64,000 nucleotides of DNA from Methyloversatilis universalis FAM5 (GCF_000214035.2 NZ_AFHG01000059.1:124001-188000), one strand, 5' to 3'. Counted from the first letter of the stretch, positions 20,945 through 31,242 are shown. The notes: generated by a model from the letters alone, not told the origin. Made by a program: numbers and translations.

Positions 20945-22249
20945 ATGAACCGATTCTTCCGACATCTGCTGCTGCAGGCCGCCGCGCTGTTCGCGCTGTC
21001 CGTTCCGGCGTGGGCGAACGTGAACATCCAGCACTGGGTGGCCGCCAATGGCGCCCGGGTGTATTTCGTCGAAAGCCATGTGCTGCCCATCATCGACCTG
21101 CAGGTCGATTTCGATGCCGGCGCTGCGCGCGACCCGGCCGGCCGCAGCGGTCTGGCCGGCATGACCCAGGGCATGCTGGATGCCGCTGCCGGCGGTCTGG
21201 ATGAAGACGCGCTGGCCGAGAAATTCAGCGATCTGGGCGCCCGCCTGTCCGGCGTGGCCGACAACGACCGCGCCGGCCTGTCGCTGCGGACGCTGTCCAG
21301 CGCCCGCGAGCGCGACGGCGCGCTGGCGCTGCTGCGCACCGTGCTCACCCGGCCGGAATTCCCGGCCGCCGTGCTGGAGCGCGAGAAGGCGCGCGCCATC
21401 GCCAGCCTGCGTGAAGCCGATACCAAGCCGGACCAGATCGGCAGCAAGGCCTTCGCCCGTGCGCTGTACGGGGACCATCCGTACGGCCGCAGCGCCACCG
21501 TCGAATCGGTGGCCGCGATCACCCGCGACGACCTGCTTGCTCACTACCGTCGCCATTACGTGGCGTCGCGGGCAGTGGTGTCCATCGTCGGTGACGTGAC
21601 CCGCCAACAGGCCGAAGCCATCGCGCTGCAGCTGACCGGCGACCTGCCGGCGGGCGAGCCGCTGGCGCCGATTCCGGCGGTCACCATGCCGAAGGCGGTG
21701 ACCGAGCGCATCGCGCATCCGGCCAACCAGAGCCACATCTTCGTCGGCGAGCCGGTGACCCGCCGCGGTGACCCGGATTTCTTCCCGCTGCAGGTCGGCA
21801 ACTACATCCTCGGCGGCGGCGGTTTCGTGTCGCGGCTGACCAAGGAAGTGCGCGAGAAGCGTGGCTATGCCTACAGCGTGTACAGCTATTTCAACCCGCA
21901 GCGCGAGCCCGGGCCGTTCCAGATCGGTCTGCAGACCCAGCGCGCGCAGGCGGCCGATGCGCTCAAGGTGGTCGACGAAACGCTGGCGAAATTCATCGCC
22001 GACGGTCCGACCGACGACGAACTGAAGGCGGCCAAGCGCAATCTGGTCGATGGCTATTCGCTGCGTCTCGACAGCAACCGCAAGCTGCTGGAAAGCCTGG
22101 CGGTGATCGGCTTCTACGGCCTGCCGCTGGACTGGCTCAGCAAGTTTCCGGAGCGGGTCGAGGCGGTGACCGCCGCCCAGGTGAAGGACGCTTTCCGCCG
22201 CCGGCTGTCCGCCGACCACATGGTGCGGGTGATCGTCGCCGGCGACTGA
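20945..22249 (+). CDS. M16 peptidase-like partner lacking the zinc motif
   Basis: M16-fold protein of 434 residues with a clear signal peptide (MNRFFRHLLLQAAALFALS). At the place of HxxEH it has GLAGMTQGM, so the zinc ligands are missing and it is likely the substrate-binding, non-catalytic half of a heterodimer with the upstream peptidase. An in-frame ATG at 20909 overlaps the upstream stop (TGATG) and would add 12 residues; I chose 20945 because it gives a better signal peptide, but the upstream start is possible. An R/Y-type C-terminal motif (KEVREKRGYAYSVYS) is conserved. Confidence 0.88.
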   Translation: MNRFFRHLLLQAAALFALSVPAWANVNIQHWVAANGARVYFVESHVLPIIDLQVDFDAGAARDPAGRSGLAGMTQGMLDAAAGGLDEDALAEKFSDLGARLSGVADNDRAGLSLRTLSSARERDGALALLRTVLTRPEFPAAVLEREKARAIASLREADTKPDQIGSKAFARALYGDHPYGRSATVESVAAITRDDLLAHYRRHYVASRAVVSIVGDVTRQQAEAIALQLTGDLPAGEPLAPIPAVTMPKAVTERIAHPANQSHIFVGEPVTRRGDPDFFPLQVGNYILGGGGFVSRLTKEVREKRGYAYSVYSYFNPQREPGPFQIGLQTQRAQAADALKVVDETLAKFIADGPTDDELKAAKRNLVDGYSLRLDSNRKLLESLAVIGFYGLPLDWLSKFPERVEAVTAAQVKDAFRRRLSADHMVRVIVAGD

Positions 22250-22297
22250 GCGGTTGCCGGCCGGGCGGCGGCCGCCGCCGCGGCTGCAGGGCGCGGG

Positions 22298-22303
22298 TAG
22301 AAT
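22298..22303 (+). promoter_or_regulatory. -10 element 7 bases before the rsmD start codon
   Basis: TAGAAT ends seven bases before the rsmD ATG. With normal spacing transcription would start at or one base before the start codon, giving a leaderless message. No convincing -35 or Shine-Dalgarno sequence is seen. Confidence 0.4.
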
Positions 22304-22310
22304 CCGCGCC

Positions 22311-22840
22311 ATGTCCCGCATACGCATCATCGGTGGCCAGTGGCGCAGCCGTCTCCTTCCGGTCGCCGCCGTGCCCGGCCTGCGCCCGACGCCGGATTCG
22401 GTGCGCGAGCGGCTGTTCAACTGGCTGGGCCAGGATCTGGACGGCCTGCACTGTCTCGATCTGTTCGCCGGTACCGGCGTGCTCGGTTTCGAGGCGGCCT
22501 CGCGCGGCGCCGCCTCGGTCACCCTGGTCGAACGTGATCCGCGCGCCTTCGGCCGGCTGCGCGAGGCGGTCGACCTGCTGCCGGCACCCCAGGTCAGGCT
22601 GGTGCGGGGCGATGCGCTAGAATTCGCCGCCCATCCGCCGCAGCGCTTCGATGTACTCTTTCTCGACCCGCCCTATGGCAAGGGCCTGCTCGACCGCGTG
22701 CGGCCGCATCTGTCTGGTCTGCTGACCGACGACGCGGTGATCTACTGCGAGGCGGAACAGCCGGTGGCCGAGCTCGGTGATTTCCGGGCGACGCGCGAGG
22801 GGCGGGCGGGGCAAGTCCATTACCAGCTGCTGGAACGATC

Positions 22841-22844
<4 letters not shown>
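22311..22844 (+). CDS. rsmD: 16S rRNA (guanine966-N2)-methyltransferase
   Basis: Methylates G966 of 16S rRNA. It has 177 residues. The N-terminal GGQWRSR motif, the [15 protein letters not shown] motif, SAM-binding [12 protein letters not shown] and catalytic DPPYG are all present. The ATG at 22311 gives the normal N-terminus (MSRIRIIGG). It overlaps coaD by 4 bases (ATGA), a pairing common in proteobacteria. Confidence 0.96.
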
Positions 22845-23594
<750 letters not shown>

Positions 23595-23616
23595 TGCAGC
23601 GCCGCGGCGAGCGGCC

Positions 23617-25569
23617 TCAGGCCGCCGCCGATACCACCCTCAGCACCGGCGCCCGCAGCGCCGACTCCAGCGCGCCCTGCAGGCGCCCCAGTTCCTCCAG
23701 CTGCTGGTCGATCGCCGCGCCGGTCTGGCGCAGGTCCTCGATCCGTTCTTCCAGCGTGTCGGTCGCCTCGTGGATGCGCTTCACGCTTTCCAGCCGGCGC
23801 TTCAGCTGTCTCTGGTGTTCCCTTACCTGGTTTTCCAGCGGCGCCATGATGGCGCGCAGCCAGTGCTCGACATCGCGGTTCACCACTTCCATGTGCTTGC
23901 GCACCTGTACCGCCACGGTTTCGAAGAAGCGCTGGGTGAGCTGGCGCTTCTCGGTGGTGAGCAGGTTGAGCCAGGTGTTGAACTGCTGGTGGAAGGCGGT
24001 TTCCAGCCGATTGATGTCCTTTTCGTAGCGCTGCACCGAGAACGGCACCGGCACGCCGAGCCGGAGGTCGTGCTCGGTCGAGAAGCGCTGGTACATCGCC
24101 TCCATCATGTGGAAGATTTCGTCCACGCTGGTGGCGGACTGACGCAGGCTTTCGCGCACGCCCTCGAAGAAGGCATTCATCGCGTCGCGCAGCTGCAGCG
24201 AGAAATTGGCCGCTTCCATCACTTCGCGGGTGTGATTGGTGCGCGTGCGCAGCGCGTCCATGCCGAGGTGGGCGAACAGCGCATTGGTCTGCGACGAGAA
24301 CACGTTGCGGGTGGCGTAGAAACGCTCCAGACCGCGTTCGAACTCTTCCTTCTCGGCCTTCACCCGCTTCAGCATGTACTGGATGACGCCGCGGTTCTTG
24401 CCGCGCAGGTCGGAAAACTCCGCCTGCTGTTCGTCCAGTCCGCGCTTGCGGCCCGCCAGCAGTTCGCGCATGCGGCTGATCAGCTCACCGGCGTCATGTT
24501 CGACCGCCGCCGCGACAATGTCGCGCTTTGCCGGCAGAAGGTCCTCGACCAGCGCGCGTTCCAGCTGCGGAAGACGGCTGCGCGCGAGCAGCGCGTCGTC
24601 ATGCTGGATGCGCGCCAGCAGTCCTTTCTGCGCTGAGACCGGGAAGACGCGCGACGCCGGGATGTCCAGCGTGACCGCACAGGATTCGATCTGGCGCTGT
24701 ATTTCCGCCTCGATCTGGGCTTCGCTGCGCAGTCCGTCCCACAGGCTGTCCATCTTGTTCAGCACCGCGATGCGGCCCTGACGCGAACCGCCGGCGGCGG
24801 TCACGTGCGTCTTCCAGACGCCCAGGTCGCTCTGGGTGACGCCAGTGTCCATGCCCAGCACGAACAGCACTGCGTGCGCGGCCGGAAGCAGCGACAGCGT
24901 CAGTTCCGGTTCGGCGCCGATCGCGTTCAGGCCAGGGGTGTCGAGAATGACCAGACCCTGGCGCAGCAGCGGGTGCGGCAGATTGATCACCGCGTGGCGC
25001 CAGGCCGGTACCTGCACGCCGCCCTGTGCGTCCGGCTGCAGGCCGGTTTCGCCGCTCAGGTCGATGCGGAAGCCCATCGCTTCGGCATCGGCGATGGTGG
25101 CCCGGCGCTGTTCGCTGACCCGGGTGAGCGCCTGCTGCATCGCCTGGGGTGAGGCGGTGTCGAGGAGGATGCGGGTCCATGCGCCGGGCTGCGCCTTGTA
25201 TTCGGCGACCGGCGTATTGCCGCGCCGGGTGTCGATCGGCAGCAGATCGATGCAGGCCGGGCGCGCCGGGTCGTACATCAGTTCGGTCGGGCACATGGTG
25301 GTGCGTCCGGTGCTGGACGGCAGTACCCGCGTGCCCTGGTCGCCGAAGAAGATGGCGTTGATCAGTTCCGACTTGCCGCGCGAGAACTCAGCGACGAAAG
25401 CCACCACCAGCCGGTCGTCACGCAGCTTCTGCAGAAGCTGGTCCATGCACTGGTCGTTGTGCGTATCGCTCAGATTGGCTTCGAACAGCCAGCCGCGCAG
25501 ACGGGTGACCGTCTGTTCGACCCGCGTGCGCCACGCGCCATACGCCGACAATTCCTCCTGCATGCCCAT
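23617..25569 (-). CDS. Dynamin-like GTPase
   Basis: Bacterial dynamin-superfamily protein of 650 residues. The GTPase domain has a P-loop AEFSRGKSELINA, switch threonines in GRTTMCPTEL, DTPGLN (G3) and NKMD (G4). The remainder (about 330-650) is alpha-helical, with charged coiled-coil-like stretches. No membrane segment is obvious. The ATG at 25569 is preferred over an in-frame GTG 15 bases upstream because AAGGAGA lies 5-7 bases before it. It stands alone between the ferredoxin and mutM rather than in a tandem dynamin pair. Membrane remodelling or stress protection is a family-based guess. Confidence 0.87.
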   Translation of the reverse strand: MGMQEELSAYGAWRTRVEQTVTRLRGWLFEANLSDTHNDQCMDQLLQKLRDDRLVVAFVAEFSRGKSELINAIFFGDQGTRVLPSSTGRTTMCPTELMYDPARPACIDLLPIDTRRGNTPVAEYKAQPGAWTRILLDTASPQAMQQALTRVSEQRRATIADAEAMGFRIDLSGETGLQPDAQGGVQVPAWRHAVINLPHPLLRQGLVILDTPGLNAIGAEPELTLSLLPAAHAVLFVLGMDTGVTQSDLGVWKTHVTAAGGSRQGRIAVLNKMDSLWDGLRSEAQIEAEIQRQIESCAVTLDIPASRVFPVSAQKGLLARIQHDDALLARSRLPQLERALVEDLLPAKRDIVAAAVEHDAGELISRMRELLAGRKRGLDEQQAEFSDLRGKNRGVIQYMLKRVKAEKEEFERGLERFYATRNVFSSQTNALFAHLGMDALRTRTNHTREVMEAANFSLQLRDAMNAFFEGVRESLRQSATSVDEIFHMMEAMYQRFSTEHDLRLGVPVPFSVQRYEKDINRLETAFHQQFNTWLNLLTTEKRQLTQRFFETVAVQVRKHMEVVNRDVEHWLRAIMAPLENQVREHQRQLKRRLESVKRIHEATDTLEERIEDLRQTGAAIDQQLEELGRLQGALESALRAPVLRVVSAAA

Positions 25570-25615
25570 CGCCGTCTCCTTCACCCATCTGTCAATCTAG
25601 CACAGGCCCCGCCGG

Positions 25616-26428
25616 CTAACGCTGGCAGGCCGGACAGAAGAAGGTCGAGCGGGCGCCCATGCGGCGCAGCCGTATCGCCGTGCCGCACACGCGGCAGGGC
25701 TGGCCGTTGCGGCCATAGACGAAATAGGACTGCTGGAAATAGCCCGGTTCGCCGTCCGCGTGCAGGAAATCGCGCAGCGTGCTGCCGCCGGCCGCCAGCG
25801 CGTCGTTCAGAGTGGCCCGTATCTCGTCGCGCAGGCGGGCGCACTGCGGGCCGGTCAGCCGGCGCGCTGCGGTACCCGGCCGGATGCGGGCCCGGAACAG
25901 GCTTTCAGAGGCGTAGATGTTGCCGACGCCGACCACCACCGCGCTGTCCATGATGGCCAGCTTGACCGCGCAGCTGCGCCGGGCGAGGGCCGCCTGCAGC
26001 CCGGCGGCGGTGAAGCCGGCACCCAGCGGTTCCGGACCCAGACCGGCCAGCAGTGCATGGTTGTCGTCCGGCCCCTCGTGCCAGAGCGCCGCGCCGAAGC
26101 GCCGCGGGTCGCGCAGACGCAGCAGCCGGTCGCCGAACACGATGTCCAGATGATCGTGCTTTTCCGCCGGCACCGCCGGGTCCAGCACCCGCAGGCTGCC
26201 GGACATGCCCAGATGCAGGATGAGGGTGCCGCGGTCGAAGCGCAGCAGCAGGTATTTGGCGCGTCGCTCGATGTCGCGCAGGGTCTGGCCGGGCAGCGAA
26301 GTGCTCAGCCCGGCGGGCACCGGCCAGCGCAGCCGCGGCTCGCGCACGGTGACCGCGCTCACGGTGAGGCCGGTCAGTGGCGCAGCGATGCCGCGGCGGG
26401 TCACTTCGACTTCGGGCAGTTCAGGCAT
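25616..26428 (-). CDS. mutM: Formamidopyrimidine-DNA glycosylase
   Basis: Base-excision enzyme that removes 8-oxoguanine and cleaves the strand. It has 270 residues. Pro2 and Glu3 of MPELPEVEV are the catalytic residues, and Lys is in the HLGMSG region. The C-terminal zinc finger is seen as CRVCGTAIRL then FFCPACQ. The ATG is set by the invariant MPELPEVE; upstream open frame is ignored. Confidence 0.97.
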   Translation of the reverse strand: MPELPEVEVTRRGIAAPLTGLTVSAVTVREPRLRWPVPAGLSTSLPGQTLRDIERRAKYLLLRFDRGTLILHLGMSGSLRVLDPAVPAEKHDHLDIVFGDRLLRLRDPRRFGAALWHEGPDDNHALLAGLGPEPLGAGFTAAGLQAALARRSCAVKLAIMDSAVVVGVGNIYASESLFRARIRPGTAARRLTGPQCARLRDEIRATLNDALAAGGSTLRDFLHADGEPGYFQQSYFVYGRNGQPCRVCGTAIRLRRMGARSTFFCPACQR

Positions 26429-26532
26429 GGGTCGGCGGGGGGCGGGGCGAGAGAACGAAGGGGTCAGCGCGGCGGTCGTGGGCGGGTCCTGCACGTCGGC
26501 GAGGACATATTTGGACTAACATCGGGCCGACC

Positions 26533-26550
26533 GCCTGCATCATTGCAGGC
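26533..26550. other. Small hairpin in the mutM/TPR-lipoprotein intergenic region
   Basis: GCCTGCA and TGCAGGC flank a TCAT loop. The 238-base divergent region between mutM and the TPR lipoprotein gene holds this hairpin and a lower-GC tract near 26505-26520, probably promoter sequence; no certain -35/-10 pair was found. Confidence 0.35.
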
Positions 26551-26666
26551 CGCAGCGGAACGGCAAGCGACTGCAACGAATTCTAGCGGCCCCACTCAAA
26601 GCCCGTAAGCGCCACCCTCTCACCCCTGCACATCCTGATCGGCATTCCTACAGGTCCCCGGCGATC

Positions 26667-28403
26667 ATGCCCATGAAATCCCGTCCCCTGCTGTTCGCAG
26701 CCCTGCTTCCGCTGCTGCTGGGCGCTTGCGCCCAGACCCCCAGAAAGCCGCCGGTCGCGGCCGCTCCGGCCGAAGAGCGCAGCGAACCGGCGCCGCGCAC
26801 AGCGCCGCTGCCGGAGGTCGAACTGACCCGCCAGATCACCTACCAGCTGCTGCTGGGCGAGGTGGCCGCGCAGCGCGGTGAGCTGGGGGTGTCGGCCGCG
26901 GCCTATCTGGATCTGGCCCAATCGACCCGCGACCCGCGCATCGCCAAGCGGGCGTCGGAAATCGCCGCCTTCAGCCGGCAGAACGAGGTCGCGCTGCAGG
27001 CCACCCAGCTCTGGCTGGAACTGGATCCGGAATCGATACAGGCGCGGCAGATGCTGTCCGGCCTGCTGGTCAATGCCAACCGGCCGCAGGAACTGGAGCC
27101 GCAGCTGGCCGCCTTGCTGGCGCAGGAAGGCGTGCAGATCGGCGAAAGCCTGATGCGGCTGAACCGCGTGCTGGCGCGGCTGACCGACAAGACCGAAGTG
27201 CTGGGCATCGTGGACCGGCTGACCGAGCCCTATCTGCAGTACCCGGAAGCGTGGTTCGCCCGCGCCCAGGCGGCGCTGCAGGCGCGCGACACCAAGCGCG
27301 CGCAGGAGGACGCGGCCAAGGCGCACGCGATGCGTCCGGAGTGGGAACTGGGACTGCTGCTGAAGGCACAGACCACCGCCGAAACCGATCCGCCGGCGGC
27401 CACGCGGCTGATGGGCGACTATCTGAAGCGCTATCCGCAGGCGCGCGACGTGCGCATGCAGTACGCCCGTGCGCTGGTGTCCGAGCGCAATTTCCCGGCC
27501 GCGCGCAAGCAGTTTGAATCGCTGCTCGGCGGCGCGCAGAACAATCCGGACGTGCTGTTCGCGGTCGGCGTGCTGGCGATGCAGATGCAGGACTACGCCG
27601 GTGCCCAGGGCTATTTCAAGCAGCTGCTCGCGCAGCGGCCGGCTGATCCGAATCTGATCCGCCTTTATCTCGGCCAGCTGGCGGAAGAGCTGAAGCAGAC
27701 CGACGAGGCCCTTGACTGGTATCGCCAGGTCGGCCAGGGCGATCATTACATGGGCGCGCAGGGGCGTTACGTGCTGCTGCTCAGCCGCAGCGGCAAGCTG
27801 GATGAGGCGCGCGCGCACCTGCACGCGCTGGCGGCGCAGCCGGGCGGCGACCGGGCACGCTCGGCGCTGATGGAATTCCAGCTGCTGCGCGACGCCGGTC
27901 GCGCCGACGAGGGCACCACGGTGCTGGAAGAGGCGCTGGCCGCGCAACCGGACAGCCCGGACCTGCTGTATGAAACCGCGATGATCGCCGAGCGGCAGCA
28001 GAAGATCGAGGTGGCCGAACAGCGGTTGCGGCGGCTGATCGCGATCAAGCCGGATCATGCGCACGCCTACAACGCGCTGGGCTATTCGCTGGCCGAACGC
28101 AACACCCGGCTGGACGAGGCGCAGGCGCTGATCGCCAAGGGGCTGGAACTGGCGCCGGAAGATCCGTTCATCCTCGACAGCATGGGCTGGGTGCTGTTCC
28201 GTCGCGGTGACCTGAATGGCGCGCTGGGCTATCTCGAGCGCGCGTTCGCCATCCGTCCGGATCCGGAGATCGCCGCCCATCTGGGCGAGGTGCAGTGGCT
28301 GCTCGGCCGTCGCGAGGACGCCGAAAAGCTGTGGCGCACAGTCGCGGCCCAGCATCCGGACAACGCCGCGCTCGAACAGACCATCAAGCGTTTCATTCCG
28401 TGA
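26667..28403 (+). CDS. TPR-repeat outer-membrane lipoprotein
   Basis: Lipoprotein of 578 residues: signal sequence with lipobox LLLGAC near residue 19-20, a Pro/Ala-rich linker, then tetratricopeptide repeats through to the C-terminus (for example AYNALGYSLAERN and PFILDSMGWVLFRRG). It directly precedes lolB and shares the TGATG stop/start junction with it, an arrangement common in betaproteobacteria. A second in-frame ATG two codons later is an alternative start. Function unknown; envelope assembly is likely from context. Confidence 0.9.
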   Translation: MPMKSRPLLFAALLPLLLGACAQTPRKPPVAAAPAEERSEPAPRTAPLPEVELTRQITYQLLLGEVAAQRGELGVSAAAYLDLAQSTRDPRIAKRASEIAAFSRQNEVALQATQLWLELDPESIQARQMLSGLLVNANRPQELEPQLAALLAQEGVQIGESLMRLNRVLARLTDKTEVLGIVDRLTEPYLQYPEAWFARAQAALQARDTKRAQEDAAKAHAMRPEWELGLLLKAQTTAETDPPAATRLMGDYLKRYPQARDVRMQYARALVSERNFPAARKQFESLLGGAQNNPDVLFAVGVLAMQMQDYAGAQGYFKQLLAQRPADPNLIRLYLGQLAEELKQTDEALDWYRQVGQGDHYMGAQGRYVLLLSRSGKLDEARAHLHALAAQPGGDRARSALMEFQLLRDAGRADEGTTVLEEALAAQPDSPDLLYETAMIAERQQKIEVAEQRLRRLIAIKPDHAHAYNALGYSLAERNTRLDEAQALIAKGLELAPEDPFILDSMGWVLFRRGDLNGALGYLERAFAIRPDPEIAAHLGEVQWLLGRREDAEKLWRTVAAQHPDNAALEQTIKRFIP

Positions 28404-28981
28404 TGCGGGCGTTCATCTGTGCCGGCGTGCTCGCGCTCGCCGGCTGTGCAGCCGTGCCGCCGCAGTCCGACGAGCCCGCCTCGCCGATCGCGCTGCGCGC
28501 CCGCGACGCGGTCGATCCGGCTTTTTCGCTGTCCGGGCGCTTCGTCGTGAAAGGACCGGATCAGACCGGTTCGGCCGCCCTCGACTGGACGCATTCGACG
28601 CGACATGACGAACTGCAGGTCAACGGCCCGCTGGGCAAGGTGCTGGCGCAGCTGGTGCGTGACGAGCGTGGCGTGCGGCTGATCGACGAGCGCCAGCGGG
28701 TGACCGAGGCGGCGTCGCTGGACGCGCTGTCGCGCGCCGTGTTCGGCATGGAGCTGCCACTGTCCCGCGCCGCGGTCTGGGTGACTGGGCGTGCCGGCAG
28801 TGCGGACGTCCGCGCACGCGACGCGGCAGGGCGCATCGCGGTGCTGTCCGAGCGCAACTGGCGGGTCGAATTCACCGAATACGACGGCGCCGGCCCGGAG
28901 GCGCTGCCGCGCCAGATCGACGCCAGCGACGGCGAATACAGCTTCCGGCTGCGCATCGACGAGTGGTTTCCACCGCAATGA
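28403..28981 (+). CDS. lolB: Outer-membrane lipoprotein insertion protein LolB
   Basis: Accepts lipoproteins from LolA and inserts them in the outer membrane. It has 192 residues with its own lipobox (ALAGCAA, Cys15). The body shows the LolB pattern: [21 protein letters not shown], and a C-terminal FRLRIDEW strand. It overlaps ispE by 4 bases, the usual lolB-ispE pairing. Confidence 0.94.
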   Translation: MRAFICAGVLALAGCAAVPPQSDEPASPIALRARDAVDPAFSLSGRFVVKGPDQTGSAALDWTHSTRHDELQVNGPLGKVLAQLVRDERGVRLIDERQRVTEAASLDALSRAVFGMELPLSRAAVWVTGRAGSADVRARDAAGRIAVLSERNWRVEFTEYDGAGPEALPRQIDASDGEYSFRLRIDEWFPPQ

Positions 28982-29889
28982 GCGCGCTGCAGGCCGTGGC
29001 GGTGGAATGGGGCGTCTGGCTGCCGGCACCGGCCAAGATCAATCTGTTCCTGCACGTGGTCGGCCGCCGCGCCGACGGCTACCACCTGCTGCAGACCGCT
29101 TTCCGCTTCCTCGATCATGGCGACCGCCTGCGCTTCACGCCGCGCGCCGACGGGCGGGTGCACCGGCTGAACGACGTACCGGGCGTGCCCGAGGACGACG
29201 ATCTGGTGGTGAGAGCCGCCCGGCTGCTGCAGCGGGAAACCGGCTGCACGCAGGGCGTGGACATCGAGGTCGACAAGCGCCTGCCCATGGGCGGCGGACT
29301 GGGCGGTGGCAGTTCCGATGCGGCCACCGTGCTGATCGCGCTGAACCGGCTGTGGCAGCTCGGCCTGTCGCGCGAGCGGCTGCAGGCGATCGGCCTCACG
29401 CTCGGTGCGGATGTACCGGTATTCGTGTTTGGCCGCTCGGCCTTTGCCGAAGGGGTCGGGGAGCGTCTGCAGCCGCTGCAGCTGCCACCGGCCGCCTATC
29501 TGGTGGTGGCGCCCGGCGTGTCGGTGCCGACGCCACGGATTTTTGCCGATCCGGATTTGACACGCGATACCGAAGCCTGCAAAATAGCGGACTTTGCTGC
29601 ATCGCCCTCGATTGATCGCCTTTTCGGTCGAAACGATCTGCAGCCGGTAGCCGCGAGGCTCTACCCGGAAGTCAGTCAGGCGATTTCGCTGCTGGCGGCC
29701 GAGGCCGGCGCAGCGGTGGTCAGGATGAGCGGTTCGGGCGCGTGCGTGTTCGCGCAGTACGCGGACATCGAGGCGGCAAGGCAGTTGCAGCACAGGCTGG
29801 CGGCGCAGTGGCCGGCAGGCTGGCAGGGATTCGTGGCACAGGGGCTCGACGAGCATCCGCTGTTCCGCAGCAGCCCTGCAGGAGAATGA
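28978..29889 (+). CDS. ispE: 4-diphosphocytidyl-2-C-methyl-D-erythritol kinase
   Basis: GHMP kinase of the MEP isoprenoid pathway, 303 residues. The substrate motif [12 protein letters not shown], glycine-rich ATP loop [14 protein letters not shown] and the C-terminal [12 protein letters not shown] motif are all present. The ATG at 28978 overlaps the lolB stop. The segment around 29530-29640 is less GC-rich than the rest and contains a promoter-like sequence that may serve the downstream tRNA and prs. Confidence 0.96.
   Translation: MSALQAVAVEWGVWLPAPAKINLFLHVVGRRADGYHLLQTAFRFLDHGDRLRFTPRADGRVHRLNDVPGVPEDDDLVVRAARLLQRETGCTQGVDIEVDKRLPMGGGLGGGSSDAATVLIALNRLWQLGLSRERLQAIGLTLGADVPVFVFGRSAFAEGVGERLQPLQLPPAAYLVVAPGVSVPTPRIFADPDLTRDTEACKIADFAASPSIDRLFGRNDLQPVAARLYPEVSQAISLLAAEAGAAVVRMSGSGACVFAQYADIEAARQLQHRLAAQWPAGWQGFVAQGLDEHPLFRSSPAGE
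29557..29585 (+). promoter_or_regulatory. Candidate internal sigma-70 promoter inside ispE
   Basis: TTGACA (perfect -35) is followed after exactly 17 bases by CAAAAT (4 of 6 to the -10 consensus). It could drive tRNA-Gln (start 29942) and perhaps prs. The tRNA otherwise lacks an obvious promoter in the 52-base gap after ispE. Confidence 0.4.
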
Positions 29890-29941
29890 AGGTTTGAAAC
29901 CGCGGCGCACCGCAGGTGTGCGACGGGGTCGATGCAGAGTT

Positions 29942-30018
29942 TGGGGAGTCGCCAAGTTGGTCAAGGCACCGGATTTTGATTCCGGCATTCGAAGGTTCGA
30001 ATCCTTCCTCCTCAGCCA
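29942..30018 (+). tRNA. tRNA-Gln (anticodon TTG)
   Basis: A 77-base cloverleaf including an encoded CCA end. The acceptor stem TGGGGAG pairs with CTCCTCA (one G-T wobble), the anticodon stem CCGGA/TCCGG encloses TTTTGAT with anticodon TTG, and the T-arm is GAAGG-TTCGAAT-CCTTC. It lies between ispE and prs, a placement conserved in many proteobacteria. Confidence 0.96.
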
Positions 30019-30024
30019 AATATG

Positions 30025-30068
30025 ATCGGGCAGGCTCGCAGCCAGTGTGGGCCTGCCCGATGTGTTTT
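30025..30068 (+). terminator. Rho-independent terminator after tRNA-Gln
   Basis: A perfect 11-bp stem (ATCGGGCAGGC / GCCTGCCCGAT) with a 15-base loop is followed by GTGTTTT. It starts 7 bases after the tRNA and separates it at least partly from prs. Confidence 0.65.
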
Positions 30069-30250
30069 CAGGGCAGCAGGCATGCCGACGGGTCGAGACC
30101 GGTCATCTGCCTGAACAAGTTCCGAACTGGAACAGGACGTCGCGGTATCCGCCGATCGGGAAAGACTGGCCGGGCGGAGCAGGGCGGCCGTACAGCAGGT
30201 CCGGCGCAAGCCGGTTTGAATTCAGCAACTACCGAGTTTCGCGAGGCAGC

Positions 30251-31201
30251 ATGGCTTACGACAGCCTGATGATCTTTACCGGCAACGCCAATCCCAAACT
30301 GGCGGCGGACGTTGCCAAGCGGCTCAACATGTCGCTGGGCCGTGCCCAGGTCGGCCGTTTCTCCGACGGCGAAGTCAACGTCGAAATCCTCGAGAACGTC
30401 CGCGGCAAGGACGTGTTCGTGCTGCAATCGACCTGTGCGCCGACCAACGACAGCCTGATGGAACTGATGATCCTGGTCGACGCGCTGAAGCGTGCCTCGG
30501 CTGGCCGGATCACCGCGGCGATGCCGTATTTCGGCTATGCCCGCCAGGACCGTCGTCCGCGCAGCGCCCGCGTGCCCATCACCGCCAAGGTGGTGGCCAA
30601 CATGCTCCAGGCCGCCGGCGTGCAGCGCCTGCTCACTGTCGATCTGCACGCTGACCAGATCCAGGGCTTCTTCGACATTCCGGTCGACAACATCTACGCC
30701 ACGCCCATCCTGCTCGGTGACATCTGGAAGCAGGAATACCCGAATCTGATGGCGGTGTCGCCGGACGTCGGCGGCGTGGTGCGTGCCCGTGCCTTCGCCA
30801 AGCGCCTCGAGTGCGATCTGGCCATCATCGACAAGCGTCGCCCGAAGGCGAACGTGTCGGAAGTGATGAACATCATCGGCGACGTGACCGGCCGTACCTG
30901 CGTCATCATGGACGACATGGTCGACACCGCCGGCACGCTGTGCAAGGCCGCTCAGGCGCTGAAGGAACACGGCGCGGCGCGCGTGCTGGCCTACTGTACC
31001 CACGCGGTGCTGTCGGGCGAGGCGCTCAACCGCATCCAGAGTTCCGATCTCGACCAGCTGGTCGTCACCGACACTATCCCGCTGTCGCCCGCCGCCCAGG
31101 CCTGCGACCGCATCCGTGTCGTGTCGATCGCCGAACTGCTGGCCGAAACGCTGCTGCGCATCAGCAACGAGGAATCCGTTTCGTCCCTCTTCATGGAGTA
31201 A
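30251..31201 (+). CDS. prs: Ribose-phosphate pyrophosphokinase
   Basis: Makes PRPP from ribose-5-phosphate and ATP for nucleotide, His and Trp synthesis. It has 316 residues. The N-terminal [10 protein letters not shown], the [10 protein letters not shown] motif, the YARQDR ATP site, metal-binding [17 protein letters not shown] and PRPP loop [11 protein letters not shown] are intact. The ATG at 30251 follows a GCGAGG site. The ~180-base region upstream (30069-30250) is probably leader; I see no clear promoter in it. Confidence 0.97.
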   Translation: MAYDSLMIFTGNANPKLAADVAKRLNMSLGRAQVGRFSDGEVNVEILENVRGKDVFVLQSTCAPTNDSLMELMILVDALKRASAGRITAAMPYFGYARQDRRPRSARVPITAKVVANMLQAAGVQRLLTVDLHADQIQGFFDIPVDNIYATPILLGDIWKQEYPNLMAVSPDVGGVVRARAFAKRLECDLAIIDKRRPKANVSEVMNIIGDVTGRTCVIMDDMVDTAGTLCKAAQALKEHGAARVLAYCTHAVLSGEALNRIQSSDLDQLVVTDTIPLSPAAQACDRIRVVSIAELLAETLLRISNEESVSSLFME

Positions 31202-31218
31202 CTGAAGCGGGACACCCC

Positions 31219-31242
31219 GGGTCGCCTGGTCGCGGGCGACCC
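31219..31242 (+). other. Hairpin between prs and rplY
   Basis: GGGTCGCC / GGCGACCC, 8-bp stem and 8-base loop, lies in the 61-base gap just before the rplY ribosome site. It has no T-tract, so attenuation or mRNA processing is as likely as termination. Confidence 0.4.

Noticed and set aside
29942-30018. tRNA-Gln as an integration (att) site
   Set aside because: No integrase gene and no repeat of the tRNA 3' end is seen nearby; the next genes are housekeeping.
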